A stretch of 64,000 bases of DNA from CAVPKN01 sp963832835 (GCA_963832835.1 CAWHVD010000001.1:2170001-2234000), one strand, 5' to 3'. Positions 25,195 through 34,458 are shown, counted from the first letter of the stretch. Notes: a model not told the origin generated them from the sequence alone. Made by a program: numbers and translations.

Positions 25195-25491
25195 ATGCGC
25201 AAATCATCTACTGAGCTCAGGCATACGTGGGAAGAGAGAATTCAGAAACAAAAAGCCAGCGGTCTCACGATCCAGCATTGGTGCCGAGACAATCTAATTC
25301 CCCTTTATTTGTTTTACGCTTGGAAAAGGCGTCTTTTCCCCAAAACACTTAGTCGCGGGAGTTTCATTGAGATTGCTGAAGCAAAAGATGTCGGGATCAC
25401 CATTGAAATGAAAGGCATATCCGTTCGCTTAGAAAAACATTTTGATGCTGCTACCCTTAAACGTTGTCTGGAAACGCTGAGGTCATGCTAA
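25195..25491 (+). CDS. tnpA: IS66 TnpA-like protein
   Basis: 98 residues. A helix-turn-helix-like N-terminus (LRHTWEERIQKQKASGLTIQ, HWCRDNLI) followed by a basic stretch is typical of the IS66 small OrfA. GGAGG stands before the ATG. Its stop codon overlaps the start of tnpB by seven bases, the usual coupling. Its function in transposition is accessory. Confidence 0.88.
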   Translation: MRKSSTELRHTWEERIQKQKASGLTIQHWCRDNLIPLYLFYAWKRRLFPKTLSRGSFIEIAEAKDVGITIEMKGISVRLEKHFDAATLKRCLETLRSC

Positions 25492-25811
25492 GCATTCCGG
25501 GCAATGCCCGTCTTTTCCTTTGCCGGCATCCTGTGAGCATGAGGAAAAGTTTTGATGGTCTCATGGCTGAGATTGAAGTACTCTTCCCTGGAGAATTGCT
25601 CACGGGAGCTTTCTTCATCTTTCTGAATCGGCGTAAGAATCATATGAAAGTCCTCTTCTGGGATCAGGATGGCTTTGTCATCTATTTCAAACGGCTGGAG
25701 AAGGGATCTTTCCGTTGGAAAGATAATAGCTCTGTTTTAGATCGTAGAACCTTTCTCATGCTTTTGGAAGGCATTACACCCAAGCGGCTACAACCTCGTT
25801 TTTCTCTCTAA
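25485..25811 (+). CDS. tnpB: IS66 Orf2 family protein TnpB
   Basis: 108 residues from the ATG at 25485 inside the tnpA end. RLFLCRHPVSMRKSFDGLMA, LFPGELLTGAFFIFLNRRKN, MKVLFWDQDGFVIYFKRLEKG and the C-terminal LLEGI are the IS66 Orf2 signature blocks. All are intact. It is required for IS66 transposition in other systems, with an undefined mechanism. Confidence 0.95.
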   Translation: MLSIPGNARLFLCRHPVSMRKSFDGLMAEIEVLFPGELLTGAFFIFLNRRKNHMKVLFWDQDGFVIYFKRLEKGSFRWKDNSSVLDRRTFLMLLEGITPKRLQPRFSL

Positions 25812-25853
25812 AAACTCTATATTTTTTTGAGTATTTTGGGTAAAATTCTTCAT

Positions 25854-27446
25854 ATGCAAACAGCAGAAATCCATCTGATAGATAAGCTACAAGCCGAAAT
25901 TTCCAATCTACATAACCTTCTTGCCGAGAAAAATCATAGTCTTAATCAAAAGGATCGAAATATAGCTGAGAAAGATCATTGTCTTGCCCAAAAAGATCAA
26001 GATATTGCCCATCTTGAAGAACAACTCTCATGGTTTAAACGCCAGATCTTCGGTCAGCGCTCTGAAAGAGTCGTGGCTGACCTCGACCAAGAACAACTCT
26101 CTTTTCCAGGATTTGAAAATCTTCAAACAGCCATCGAAGAAAAGAAAAAAAATGTAGCAGCGCATACCAGAAAACCTCACCGGGATGGTAAAGACAAGAT
26201 TGCTCTACATCCCGATTTGCCCGTAAAAACCATTGTTTTGGACTTGCCTGAAGACAAAAAAGTTTGCCCTGAGACAGGAGAGCCTCTCGTCCAAATCGGT
26301 AGGGAAGTCTCTTACAAATTAGCCCATCAGCCGGGCAGCTACTTTATAAAAGAGATCATCCGGCCCAAATATGCCCATCCCCAAAAGGAAGATGCTGGGA
26401 TTTTCACAGCCGATCTGCCTGAATGCATTTTACCCAAATGCCGTGCAGATAATAGCCTACTCGCTGAGATCATCACCCAGAAATTTGTCGATCACCTCCC
26501 TCTTTACCGCATCGTGGAGATTATGGGCAGGCAAGGAGTGGTCATCAGCCGCAAGCTTCTTTCTCAATGGGTGATCCGAACAGGGCTGGCCCTCCAGCCT
26601 CTTTATGAGGAGATGCAAAAACATGTCCTGAAAAGTGAAAACATTTACATCGACGAAATCCCCGTCAAGCTCCAGGAGAAAGAAAAATGCAAACTAGCCT
26701 ACATGTGGGTTGTAGTAGGAGGAAGTGCAGCTGATCCTCCTTACAGAATTTATGATTTTCGTGAGAGTCGCAGCCATGATCATGTGCAGGATATTCTAAA
26801 AGGGTATCATGGCGTGCTGCACTCAGATAAATATGGAGCTTATGAAAGACTGGCTGAGAAGAAACAGATTATCTGGTGTCCCTGCTGGAGTCATATACGT
26901 CGTAAGTTTTTCGAGGCCGAAACGGATGCTCCTTTCCAAGCATGGGTTTTACGCAAGATCAAGTACTTGTTTATGCTAGAAAGAGTCGCTTGGGTTAGAT
27001 CAGAGGAAGAAAGACTGCAAATCCGCCAGGAGAAAGAAATCCCCATTATTGACGAGCTCATCGAGAAGATCAAAGCCAAGCTAGTATCAGGCAAAGTATT
27101 GCCCAAATCTAAACTAAGAGAGGCTCTCGGTTATTTCTCTGGGCTGATTCCTTACATGAAAAACTATACCCAACATCCATTCGCTCGCCTGGACAATAAC
27201 GTAGCTGAAAGAGCGGTGCGGCCATTAGCTATTGGGCGTAAGAACTGGCTGTTTTTCGGCAGTCCAGCAGGAGGAGAGGCTGGGGCAATACTTTTTTCTC
27301 TAGTGCAAACATGTCGTGGTCTGAGTATCAATCCCAGAGAGTATTTAGAGGATATTTTTGGCAGGCTTCTAGGACATAGCGCTCAAAGATTACATGAGCT
27401 TCTTCCAGATCAGTGGCTTGCCAGCCGCAAACAGACTACCACTTGA
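25854..27446 (+). CDS. tnpC: IS66 family transposase TnpC
   Basis: 530 residues from the ATG at 25854. An N-terminal coiled coil (about 5-70) with repeated NQKDRNIAEKDHC-like heptads is followed by the zinc-binding/IS66 domain and the DDE catalytic part: IYIDEIPVKL (first Asp), VLHSDKYGAYERL (second Asp) and LDNNVAERAVRPLAIGRKNW (Glu). All catalytic blocks are present. It ends 36 bp before the right terminal repeat. Confidence 0.95.
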   Translation: MQTAEIHLIDKLQAEISNLHNLLAEKNHSLNQKDRNIAEKDHCLAQKDQDIAHLEEQLSWFKRQIFGQRSERVVADLDQEQLSFPGFENLQTAIEEKKKNVAAHTRKPHRDGKDKIALHPDLPVKTIVLDLPEDKKVCPETGEPLVQIGREVSYKLAHQPGSYFIKEIIRPKYAHPQKEDAGIFTADLPECILPKCRADNSLLAEIITQKFVDHLPLYRIVEIMGRQGVVISRKLLSQWVIRTGLALQPLYEEMQKHVLKSENIYIDEIPVKLQEKEKCKLAYMWVVVGGSAADPPYRIYDFRESRSHDHVQDILKGYHGVLHSDKYGAYERLAEKKQIIWCPCWSHIRRKFFEAETDAPFQAWVLRKIKYLFMLERVAWVRSEEERLQIRQEKEIPIIDELIEKIKAKLVSGKVLPKSKLREALGYFSGLIPYMKNYTQHPFARLDNNVAERAVRPLAIGRKNWLFFGSPAGGEAGAILFSLVQTCRGLSINPREYLEDIFGRLLGHSAQRLHELLPDQWLASRKQTTT

Positions 27447-27482
27447 TTTTTCTCCGTCAACATGTCTAGATTAGACGGTTAC

Positions 27483-28095
27483 GGGCGTTTCTTAATATCT
27501 GAAGTTCTAGCGCACACTGCTGAAAAACTTTCACACTTCCTTCTCTACCGTATCCTAATACAAGTCCCACCAATCCTTCATGATCATTCAAAACTTTCTC
27601 AAAAGTCATTTGTTGACTTTCAAAATCTTGAAAAATCTGCTCAACAGTAATGTCGGAGCCTAATACTTGCACGAAGAGATCTTGATTTGTTTCAAAATTT
27701 GTTATGAAAGCCGTTCTATTAATAAGAATCAGAAACTCATATCCTCCTTTGGAAGGAATTTTTGTAAAAATATAATGTTTAGAAGGAAAAAGGGATCGAT
27801 ATTTAATCCACGACTGCCATCCTTCATCTAGAAAAAAGTGATTATAAGGATAAACCATAGCGTAAGAAGATAGTTTCCACGGATCCTCGTGAAATTCCTG
27901 GAATGTCATGGGTTTGTTTCCAAATAATGTTCCTGCGAAATAATCCCCAGTCATCATCTTCTGAAATAAAATTTCCATTTTTTGCTGATCTTCTACCGGA
28001 ATTGAGGAGATCCGGTCAACTATAGATCTCTTCTTCTGACTTGGCGAGTAACATCCACTCACAATAAACAGAAAAAGCAAAATAAAGTATTTCAT
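27483..28095 (-). pseudogene. N-terminal part of a lipoprotein gene split by IS66
   Basis: Begins MKYFILLFLFIVSGCYSPSQ, a lipoprotein signal with lipobox VSGC (Cys15). About 204 native residues follow before the IS; the frame then picks up four codons from the IS and stops. The native part has mixed alpha/beta character (MTFQEFHEDPWKLSSYAMVY, SKGGYEFLILINRTAF) with no recognised family. A truncated lipoprotein could still be made, but the C-terminal third is cut off. Confidence 0.85.
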
Positions 28096-28153
28096 TGACG
28101 ATCCCTAGAAAGGTCAGTATCTTAAACACAGATACCAACCCATTTCAAGAAGA

Positions 28154-28333
28154 TTATGAAGGTTGATGAGGGCAATCTTCACCTATGGGATGTTTATCTC
28201 GCGGACATTTACCCGGACATTGATCACATGTTTCAGGGTTTGTAATTTCGCTGCCCTCCTGATCACAATCAACACCGTAAGCAACTGCTGTAAAGCAGCA
28301 TATTACAAAAATAGAACACATAAATCTTCTCAT
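28154..28333 (-). CDS. Small cysteine-rich exported protein
   Basis: 59 residues from the ATG at 28331-28333, preceded by GGAAG. A signal peptide (MRRFMCSIFVICCFTAVAYG) is followed by a mature part of about 39 residues with five Cys: VDCDQEG, ETCDQCPGKCPRD, GEDCPHQPS. No family recognised. The spacing could bind a metal or form disulfides. It stands alone between the split lipoprotein gene and divergent mutS. Confidence 0.6.
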   Translation of the reverse strand: MRRFMCSIFVICCFTAVAYGVDCDQEGSEITNPETCDQCPGKCPRDKHPIGEDCPHQPS

Positions 28334-28498
28334 TGGCATTTCTTCCATTTTGAAATTTTCTTGGCTACTTACAGTAGCGGGACCCTGTTAGTGTAAATTT
28401 AGCTTTGCAAGCAATCATTACCCTAAAAACATCAGTTAAAGTAGGCAAACAAGCGCAATCTTTTGACAGGAAGGTGGGGTTGCAGTAGTCTGTTTGAC

Positions 28499-30967
28499 AT
28501 GTCGAGCACGGTTGAAAATTCTATCAAACAAACCCCTATGATGGAGCAATGGCAGCGTTGTAAAGAGCGCGCCAAAGGGGCTTTGCTTTTGTTCCGGATG
28601 GGCGATTTTTATGAGGCCTTCCATGAGGATGCAAGGGTTATAGCTGAAGAGTTAGAGCTGACTTTGACCCAGAGGGGGGGGATCCCCATGTGTGGTGTGC
28701 CTTGGCATACAGGCGATAACTATATCGATAGGTTGGTAGAAAAAGGGTATAAGGTTGCGGTTGCAGAACAGACGGAGGATCCTAAACAAGCAAAAGGGTT
28801 AGTTAAAAGGGAAATTGTCCGTTTTGTGACACCAGGCACCGTCGTTAGCTCGGGTTTGCTTGGGGACAAGTCAAACAATTTCATCGCTGCAGTGACTCAA
28901 GTGGGGTCGGTATTTGGCCTTGCAGTGTGCGACATCACGACAGCCACATTCCGGGTCGTAGAAGTGGACTCGCCAATCGAATTGGTCAATGAACTACATC
29001 GTTTGGATCCATCTGAGGTCGTTGCCTCCAAAAAATTTCAGGAAAAACAAAGCGCCATTTTGCGCGAATTTGAAAAAGTCCCGCTTTCTACGGTCGATGA
29101 ATGGCGCTTTGAACATCAGACCTCTTATGGTTATTTGTCGGGACATTTCCAGGTGCCTCACCTCGATGGTTTCGGTCTCAGGGGGATGGTCGCTGCCATC
29201 AATGCTGCAGGTGCCCTTTTAGCCTACATGCATGAAGAGCTAGCTCTCTCGATCGCTCACGTGCGTGAAATCAAACCCTATACTACTAAAGAGACGCTAC
29301 AACTCGATAAAACCTGCCAGCTCAACCTTGAACTCACACAGCCGTTACAAGAGCGAGGCCGTAAATCAACTTTACTCCATGTGATTGATCACACCTTGAC
29401 ACCTATGGGTGGGCGCCAGATTCGGGAGTGGCTGAAAAAACCTCTGCTCGATGTGGAAGAGATCATGCAGCGACATGACGCTATTGAGGCTTTTTTGGCA
29501 GTGCCCGAGAGCGCCCTACGCCTGCAGCGGGAGCTCAAAGAGGTGCGGGACCTAGAGAGGCTCATGATGAAAACATGCGCAGGTTTTGCCACTCCTCGCG
29601 ATCTTGTAGCTTTAAGCGCCTCTGTCGCAAAAATCGGCCCCATTAAGGCGTTAGTACGCAGCGTTAGCAGCGCTCTGCTTTTCCGGTGTAGCGAAAAATT
29701 AACAGAGCTTTCTGCTTTGGCTAGTCAGATTAAAAATGCCCTTGTCGATGAACCTCCAGTACGTATTTCTGAAGGCAATATTTTCCGAGACGGTTTTGAT
29801 GCGCGTCTCGATGATTTACGCGCTTTGATGCAAGGGGGCAAAGATTGGCTAGCCCGTTACCAAATCACGCTTAAAGAGACGACAGGCATCAAAAACCTGA
29901 AAGTGAGCTTCAACAAGATCTTTGGTTACTACATTGAGGTCAGCAAGGGGCAAGCCCATCAGATGCCCCCCTCTTTTGACCGGCGACAGACACTTGTGAA
30001 TTGCGAGAGATTTATTTCTCCTGATCTAAAAGAATATGAAAGCAAAGTCCTCACTGCAGAAGAGAGAGCCCTTGGCCTGGAACAAGAACTCTTCCTCAAG
30101 TTGAGAGCCGAAGTAGCCACCTATGAGCGGTCTGTTTTTGCTAGTGCACGGGCCATTGCCGAAATCGATGCTCTTCTTTCATTAGCTCATGTGGCTCGCC
30201 AATATCGCTATTGCAGGCCCACTGTCGATCTGAGCCATACACTTGTCATCACAGACGGACGTCATCCGGTTGTCGAGGCGCATGCAGGAAAAGAGAGTTT
30301 TATCCCAAACGACACACATCTTAACGCTCAAGAACGGATGATGCTCATCACGGGACCGAATATGGCGGGTAAATCCACCTACATCCGGCAAGTTGCCCTC
30401 ATCGTTATCCTGGCACAGATGGGGAGCTTTGTGCCCGCTCGCAGCGCTCATATTGGAGTGGTCGACCGGATTTTCACGCGGATCGGCGCCAGTGATGACC
30501 TTTCCCGCGGACAATCGACGTTTATGGTCGAGATGAGCGAGACAGCTAACATCCTCAATAACATCACTCACAGATCTCTTGTCATTCTTGACGAAATCGG
30601 ACGAGGAACGAGTACTTATGACGGGGTATCCATTGCCTGTGCAGTAGCTGAATACCTACTTGCCACCGAAGCAAAAACCCTTTTTGCAACCCATTATTGG
30701 GAATTAACAGAGCTAGAACAGACCACCCCTGGAGCTGTCAACTACCACGTATCTGTACAGGAGTGGAACAACACCATCGTCTTCCTCCATAAGATCGCTA
30801 AAGGAGGCACAGACCGCAGCTATGGGATTCATGTTGCGCGTCTTGCCGGACTCCCCCTTCCTGTCATCGGGCGTGCTACTGCCATTCTGAGCCGTCTCGA
30901 ATCGCGTAAAGAACAGGCACGCCGCACCAAAAAAGCATCTTCCGACACCCAACTAACCCTCTTTTAA
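28499..30967 (+). CDS. mutS: DNA mismatch repair protein MutS
   Basis: 822 residues from the ATG at 28499 (upstream frame open; an internal MMEQW at residue 14 could also start). It recognises mismatches: the N-terminal MutS I domain contains GDFYEAFHEDA with the Phe-x-Glu wedge. The ATPase domain has Walker A TGPNMAGKSTYIRQ, SFVPARSAHIG, DRIFTRIGASDDLSRGQSTF and LVILDEIGRGTSTYDG. The C-terminus lacks a long beta-clamp tail. It is encoded upstream of uvrC as in other Chlamydiae. Confidence 0.96.
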   Translation: MSSTVENSIKQTPMMEQWQRCKERAKGALLLFRMGDFYEAFHEDARVIAEELELTLTQRGGIPMCGVPWHTGDNYIDRLVEKGYKVAVAEQTEDPKQAKGLVKREIVRFVTPGTVVSSGLLGDKSNNFIAAVTQVGSVFGLAVCDITTATFRVVEVDSPIELVNELHRLDPSEVVASKKFQEKQSAILREFEKVPLSTVDEWRFEHQTSYGYLSGHFQVPHLDGFGLRGMVAAINAAGALLAYMHEELALSIAHVREIKPYTTKETLQLDKTCQLNLELTQPLQERGRKSTLLHVIDHTLTPMGGRQIREWLKKPLLDVEEIMQRHDAIEAFLAVPESALRLQRELKEVRDLERLMMKTCAGFATPRDLVALSASVAKIGPIKALVRSVSSALLFRCSEKLTELSALASQIKNALVDEPPVRISEGNIFRDGFDARLDDLRALMQGGKDWLARYQITLKETTGIKNLKVSFNKIFGYYIEVSKGQAHQMPPSFDRRQTLVNCERFISPDLKEYESKVLTAEERALGLEQELFLKLRAEVATYERSVFASARAIAEIDALLSLAHVARQYRYCRPTVDLSHTLVITDGRHPVVEAHAGKESFIPNDTHLNAQERMMLITGPNMAGKSTYIRQVALIVILAQMGSFVPARSAHIGVVDRIFTRIGASDDLSRGQSTFMVEMSETANILNNITHRSLVILDEIGRGTSTYDGVSIACAVAEYLLATEAKTLFATHYWELTELEQTTPGAVNYHVSVQEWNNTIVFLHKIAKGGTDRSYGIHVARLAGLPLPVIGRATAILSRLESRKEQARRTKKASSDTQLTLF

Positions 30968-31015
30968 AGAGAAACTTAAATCAGTAATTAAACGCAAAGA
31001 CACAAAGGCGCAAAG

Positions 31016-31162
31016 ATGGAAAATGAACTGTCGAATCACATTATTGGCGCAGCTATAGAAGTTCATCGCGTCCTAGGAGGTCCTGGCCTTCTAGAAAGTA
31101 TTTATGAGTCCGCTCTATGCCACGAGCTATTCTTATACCATTTCCAGAAAATAAAGCCATGA
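31016..31162 (+). pseudogene. GxxExxY-family protein, N-terminal fragment
   Basis: An ATG frame gives MENELSNHIIGAAIEVHRVL, GGPGLLESIYESAL: the start of the GxxExxY (PDDEXK_3-like) family, which normally has about 125 residues. After ~39 codons it enters a family A miniature element and stops. An ACGCAAAGACACAAAGGCGC leader precedes it, the kind of A/C-rich repeat I associate with these genes. The rest of the gene is gone. Confidence 0.75.
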
Positions 31163-31232
31163 AGTGATACTGGGTAACATGACAGATTTGGATGATCGTT
31201 TCGAAGCCTATGTTTTTGTACCTAAGCGAGAA
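31136..31232 (-). mobile_element. Family A miniature element, truncated, in front of uvrC
   Basis: TACCATTTCCAGAAAATAAAG and the following arm match the 161-bp element in reverse orientation up to CACCTAAGCGAGAA-like sequence, after which uvrC begins five bases later. TTA precedes the intact end. It cuts the GxxExxY fragment. Confidence 0.8.
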
Positions 31233-31236
31233 CAGT

Positions 31237-33063
31237 ATGCCGTTTGATGTTGAGCAGCTCAAGCATTTCCCCACAGAGCCCGGCGTCTATTTGATGAAAA
31301 ATGGCGAAGGGAAGGTTCTCTATGTCGGGAAGGCAAAAAACCTGCGCGCTCGTGTGAAGCAGTACTTTGCAGCGGGAAGAGACGGAAGGGAAATGGTTCC
31401 CTATTTGACTGCGCAAGTCGAGGTGATCGACACAGTGGTGGTGAGCTCTGAAAAAGAGGCTTTGATTTTAGAGAATAACCTCATCAAGCAACACTGGCCC
31501 AAATACAACGCTCTTCTCAAGGATGACAAGACATTCTTTAGCTTGATGATCAATCATAAGCACGAGTGGCCCATGCTGCGAATTGTCCGCTATAAGGGTA
31601 AACCCCCTGCTGGTAATCTATACTTTGGTCCCTACGCCCATGGTTACGCAGCACGGCAAACGTTGGATCTACTCCGCCATCTCTTCCCACTAAGGCAATG
31701 CTCGGACCGGGAACTGATCTCGCGCACGCGCCCTTGCATTTTATATGATATCAAGCAATGCATTGCCCCCTGTGTCAATAAATGCACCCATGAAGAGTAT
31801 GATCGACTGGTTAAACAGGTCATTGACTTTTTACGCGGCCATGATGCAGCTATCCTCAAAGAGCTGAAAGCCGATTTGGAACAAGCTGTCGAAAAGCTCG
31901 CCTTTGAAAAAGCCGAACGTCTTCATAAAACCATCCAATACATCGAACAAACGCTCGAAAAACAGAAAGTCGAGCAGGCAGGCATGGCTGATATCGATGT
32001 GATCGCACTCTATCGTGAGACCGATAGAGTGTCTCTTGCACAGCTGATTTTCCGCGAAGGGAAACTGATGTATTCTAACGACCGTTTTTTTGTGCATAAT
32101 GCCCAAACAGATGAGGAGCTTCTCTCCTCCTTCGCCACTCAGACCTATACCGATCAAGACCTAATCCCTCATGAAATCGCTTTCCCCGTGGCTCTACCCG
32201 ATGCAGAGGCTCTCTCACAAGTGATTTCAGCAGGAAAAAAAAGGCATGTGCAGATTCTCCACCCTCAACGAGGAAACAAAAAATCTCTGGTAGAAATGGC
32301 TATGGCCAACGCCAAGGCCCGTTTTTTCCGAGAAAGAGAAGAGGCGAGCCAAAGGGAGCAAATCCTTCTGGAACTGGAAGAGAGATTTCATCTCACCAAC
32401 TATCCGGAAAGAATCGAGTGTTTTGACAATTCCAACATCTCCGGCACCGAGGCGGTAAGCGCTATGGTCGTCTATACAGATGCAGAAAAAGACACCAAAC
32501 AATACCGTAAATACACTCTGCGTCACACTGACCCTTCCGATGATTATGGGGCGCTCAAAGAGGTATTGGAGAGGCGCTATAAAAAGGCAAAAATTGAGGA
32601 GAATCTGCCTGATCTCATCTTGATCGATGGGGGCAAAGGGCATCTGAACCTCGCACTTGAGGTGCTCTCAGCCCTTGATATTAGCACGGTTGATGTGATT
32701 GGCATCGCAAAAGAAGAAGGACGGCATGACAGGGGCATGACAGCCGAACAAATCTTTATCCCTGGCTCCGCAAAACCCCATATCCTCAAGCCCAACTCCC
32801 CTCTTCTTTTTTTCTTACAAAGAGTCCGCGATGAGGCGCACCGCTTTGCTATCTCATTTCATAGAGTGAGGCGGAAGAAAAAGAGCCTCTCTAGTGCTCT
32901 TGATACCCTTCCGGGGATTGGCCCTATCAAAAAACAGCGTCTCTTACGCCATTTCGGCAGCCTCAAACGGATCCTGGCAGCTACTGCCCAGCAATGGCAA
33001 GAGGTTTCTGGTATCACTCAAAAAGACATTGAAACGCTATCTGCTCTCAAACAGAAGCCGTAG
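31237..33063 (+). CDS. uvrC: Excinuclease ABC subunit C
   Basis: 608 residues from the ATG at 31237 (MPFDVEQLKHFPTEPGVYLM). Incises damaged DNA on both sides of a lesion with UvrAB. The N-terminal GIY-YIG nuclease is clear (PGVYLMKNGEGKVLYVGKAK); a Cys-rich stretch (CILYDIKQCIAPCVNKCT) and the UVR/UvrB-binding region follow, then the RNase H-like domain (ECFDNSNISGTEAVSAMVVY, DLILIDGGKGHLNLAL) and C-terminal helix-hairpin-helix (LDTLPGIGPIKKQRLLRHFG). A truncated miniature element lies right before the start, so upstream expression signals may be altered. Its 3' end overlaps the convergent gene by 17 bp. Confidence 0.96.
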   Translation: MPFDVEQLKHFPTEPGVYLMKNGEGKVLYVGKAKNLRARVKQYFAAGRDGREMVPYLTAQVEVIDTVVVSSEKEALILENNLIKQHWPKYNALLKDDKTFFSLMINHKHEWPMLRIVRYKGKPPAGNLYFGPYAHGYAARQTLDLLRHLFPLRQCSDRELISRTRPCILYDIKQCIAPCVNKCTHEEYDRLVKQVIDFLRGHDAAILKELKADLEQAVEKLAFEKAERLHKTIQYIEQTLEKQKVEQAGMADIDVIALYRETDRVSLAQLIFREGKLMYSNDRFFVHNAQTDEELLSSFATQTYTDQDLIPHEIAFPVALPDAEALSQVISAGKKRHVQILHPQRGNKKSLVEMAMANAKARFFREREEASQREQILLELEERFHLTNYPERIECFDNSNISGTEAVSAMVVYTDAEKDTKQYRKYTLRHTDPSDDYGALKEVLERRYKKAKIEENLPDLILIDGGKGHLNLALEVLSALDISTVDVIGIAKEEGRHDRGMTAEQIFIPGSAKPHILKPNSPLLFFLQRVRDEAHRFAISFHRVRRKKKSLSSALDTLPGIGPIKKQRLLRHFGSLKRILAATAQQWQEVSGITQKDIETLSALKQKP

Positions 33064-33559
33064 AAAAGCTGACATTGAAGATGAAGCCCTGTTCATATTG
33101 ACACTGTTTACGCAAAGTGAGGACAAGCACTCTCTCGATTTCAGCCAAGATATGTTCTCGCTGTTGCTCTGCAAGGAAGGGAAGATTGGCCATGATTTCA
33201 ATTTTCCCATTGGTTCTAGCAAGAACCTCGCAAGCAATGGATTTATCGGGGAAAAATTTCTGGATGCTCTCTTGTGCAAAATGTGCTAGCAAGCGGTCTT
33301 CTATCGACACTCCACCCATCTTAAGTAAGAAGTAGCGGCGGCGGCTTAGGCGGGCTAAGGCTACCAAAAACAACACGCCACAAAAAAATAGAGCCAACCC
33401 GCAATAGGAAAACTCTTTCAGATGATTAAGAAAAAGGGACCGGAGAGCTAACTCGATGGCCGGAACATACCTGGCCAGAAAAAGAAAGATCCCCAAGCAT
33501 ACCATCGCAAAACCCAGCAATAGCCCCACTAACGAGATCAGAAGGTGCTGGCTTTTCAT
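33047..33559 (-). CDS. AmaP-like membrane protein
   Basis: 170 residues. Two transmembrane spans (about 5-29 and 52-72) with a short loop, then a soluble domain (LLKMGGVSIEDRLLAHFAQE, VLARTNGKIEIMANLPFL) resembling the alkaline-shock membrane anchor AmaP, itself related to Asp23. It lies 6 bp after an Asp23/Gls24 gene, the usual pairing in Gram-positive bacteria, where AmaP tethers Asp23 to the membrane. Assignment rests on topology, the small paralogous domain and context. Confidence 0.75.
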   Translation of the reverse strand: MKSQHLLISLVGLLLGFAMVCLGIFLFLARYVPAIELALRSLFLNHLKEFSYCGLALFFCGVLFLVALARLSRRRYFLLKMGGVSIEDRLLAHFAQESIQKFFPDKSIACEVLARTNGKIEIMANLPFLAEQQREHILAEIERVLVLTLRKQCQYEQGFIFNVSFSTASV

Positions 33560-33565
33560 AGTAAC

Positions 33566-33982
33566 CTATTCATGAATTAACATTTTAGTATCAGAGTCTA
33601 GTTTAAGGGGAATCAGCCCTTTGACAACCACATGAACTGTTGCGACATGGAGCCCAGTCAAACGGGTGATCTCCTCAACAATCTTATTTTGGACCTCTTC
33701 GGCTTTCTCAGGAATCGAGATCCCATAATCGATGTTGATTTCCACATTCACTTTGACAACACAATTCTTGCTGTCTTGCTCCACGTGGATCCCTTTGACT
33801 CTTTCGACCTCTCTCCCTAAAAGGGAGTCGATCAATCCCCCACCTAAGACACCAATACCCTCAATTTTACCCAAACAGTATAGTATGATGACCTGGATTA
33901 CACGGGTCTCAATATCACGGCTAAAAACCGTTTGAGGCACTTCAAACTCATTCGTATCTACTCTAACTGATCTATCAAGCAT
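33566..33982 (-). CDS. Asp23/Gls24 family envelope stress protein
   Basis: 138 residues. The Asp23 core is present: VFSRDIETRVIQVIILYCLG, GKIEGIGVLGGGLIDSLLG, VNVEINIDYGISIPEKAEEV, QNKIVEEITRLTGL and VHVVVKGL. No signal peptide. These proteins form cytoplasmic, membrane-tethered assemblies linked to envelope stress. The adjacent AmaP-like gene downstream supports the call. An Asp23-AmaP pair in an intracellular Gram-negative-type bacterium is less familiar. Confidence 0.88.
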   Translation of the reverse strand: MLDRSVRVDTNEFEVPQTVFSRDIETRVIQVIILYCLGKIEGIGVLGGGLIDSLLGREVERVKGIHVEQDSKNCVVKVNVEINIDYGISIPEKAEEVQNKIVEEITRLTGLHVATVHVVVKGLIPLKLDSDTKMLIHE

Positions 33983-34041
33983 CCCTTCTCCTTAATTGAA
34001 TTGAGTTTAACTCCGGTGGAAGTTAGAATTGTAGATGATTT

Positions 34042-34458
34042 ATGGGAAACTTGCAACTTATCAATATTATTCTTTGCTGGCTGTTTCTGGGTGCACTAGG
34101 TGCCCATTTCGCAAAGAAACGGGGCCGTTTTCCTCTGGCCTGGTTTGGCATTGGTCTCACAATGGGCATTTTTGGCCTAGCAATGTTATTTTTACTCCCC
34201 AAAATCGAAAAGAAACCTGCCCGCTCACTGACACCTAAGGTACTGCCACCTCCAAAGCGCAGCGATTCTTGGCTAAAAATGTGGTATTACCTTGATCCCA
34301 CACATGTTCAGCAAGGCCCCCTCGAATTCCCCGATCTCATCAAAACATGGAAAGAGAAACATATTTGCGACACAACCTACATTTGGGGTGAGGGAATGGC
34401 AGAATGGCAACGCCTGAGTGATCATCCCGATCTAGTCAGAGAATTGGATCAGGCTTAA
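34042..34458 (+). CDS. Membrane protein with C-terminal GYF_2 (DUF4339) domain
   Basis: 138 residues. Two N-terminal spans (about 5-22 and 33-52) followed by a basic/proline linker and a C-terminal domain WYYLDPTHVQQGPLEFPDL then YIWGEGMAEWQRLSDHPDL, which is the W-x-Y...G-P...W...M-x-x-W pattern of GYF_2 domains. Such domains are thought to mediate protein interactions. It is convergent with, and overlaps by four bases, the next gene. Function unknown. Confidence 0.8.
   Translation: MGNLQLINIILCWLFLGALGAHFAKKRGRFPLAWFGIGLTMGIFGLAMLFLLPKIEKKPARSLTPKVLPPPKRSDSWLKMWYYLDPTHVQQGPLEFPDLIKTWKEKHICDTTYIWGEGMAEWQRLSDHPDLVRELDQA

Larger units (their letters stand above)
25112..27482 (+). mobile_element. 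IS66-family insertion sequence, complete, 2,371 bp
   Basis: Terminal inverted repeats GTAACCGTCTAAT are at both ends, starting with the IS66-typical GTAA. An 8-bp target duplication GGGCGTTT flanks it (25104-25111 and 27483-27490), the size usual for IS66. It carries tnpA, tnpB and tnpC in order, all open, so the copy looks intact and recent. It interrupts a lipoprotein gene. Confidence 0.96.
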
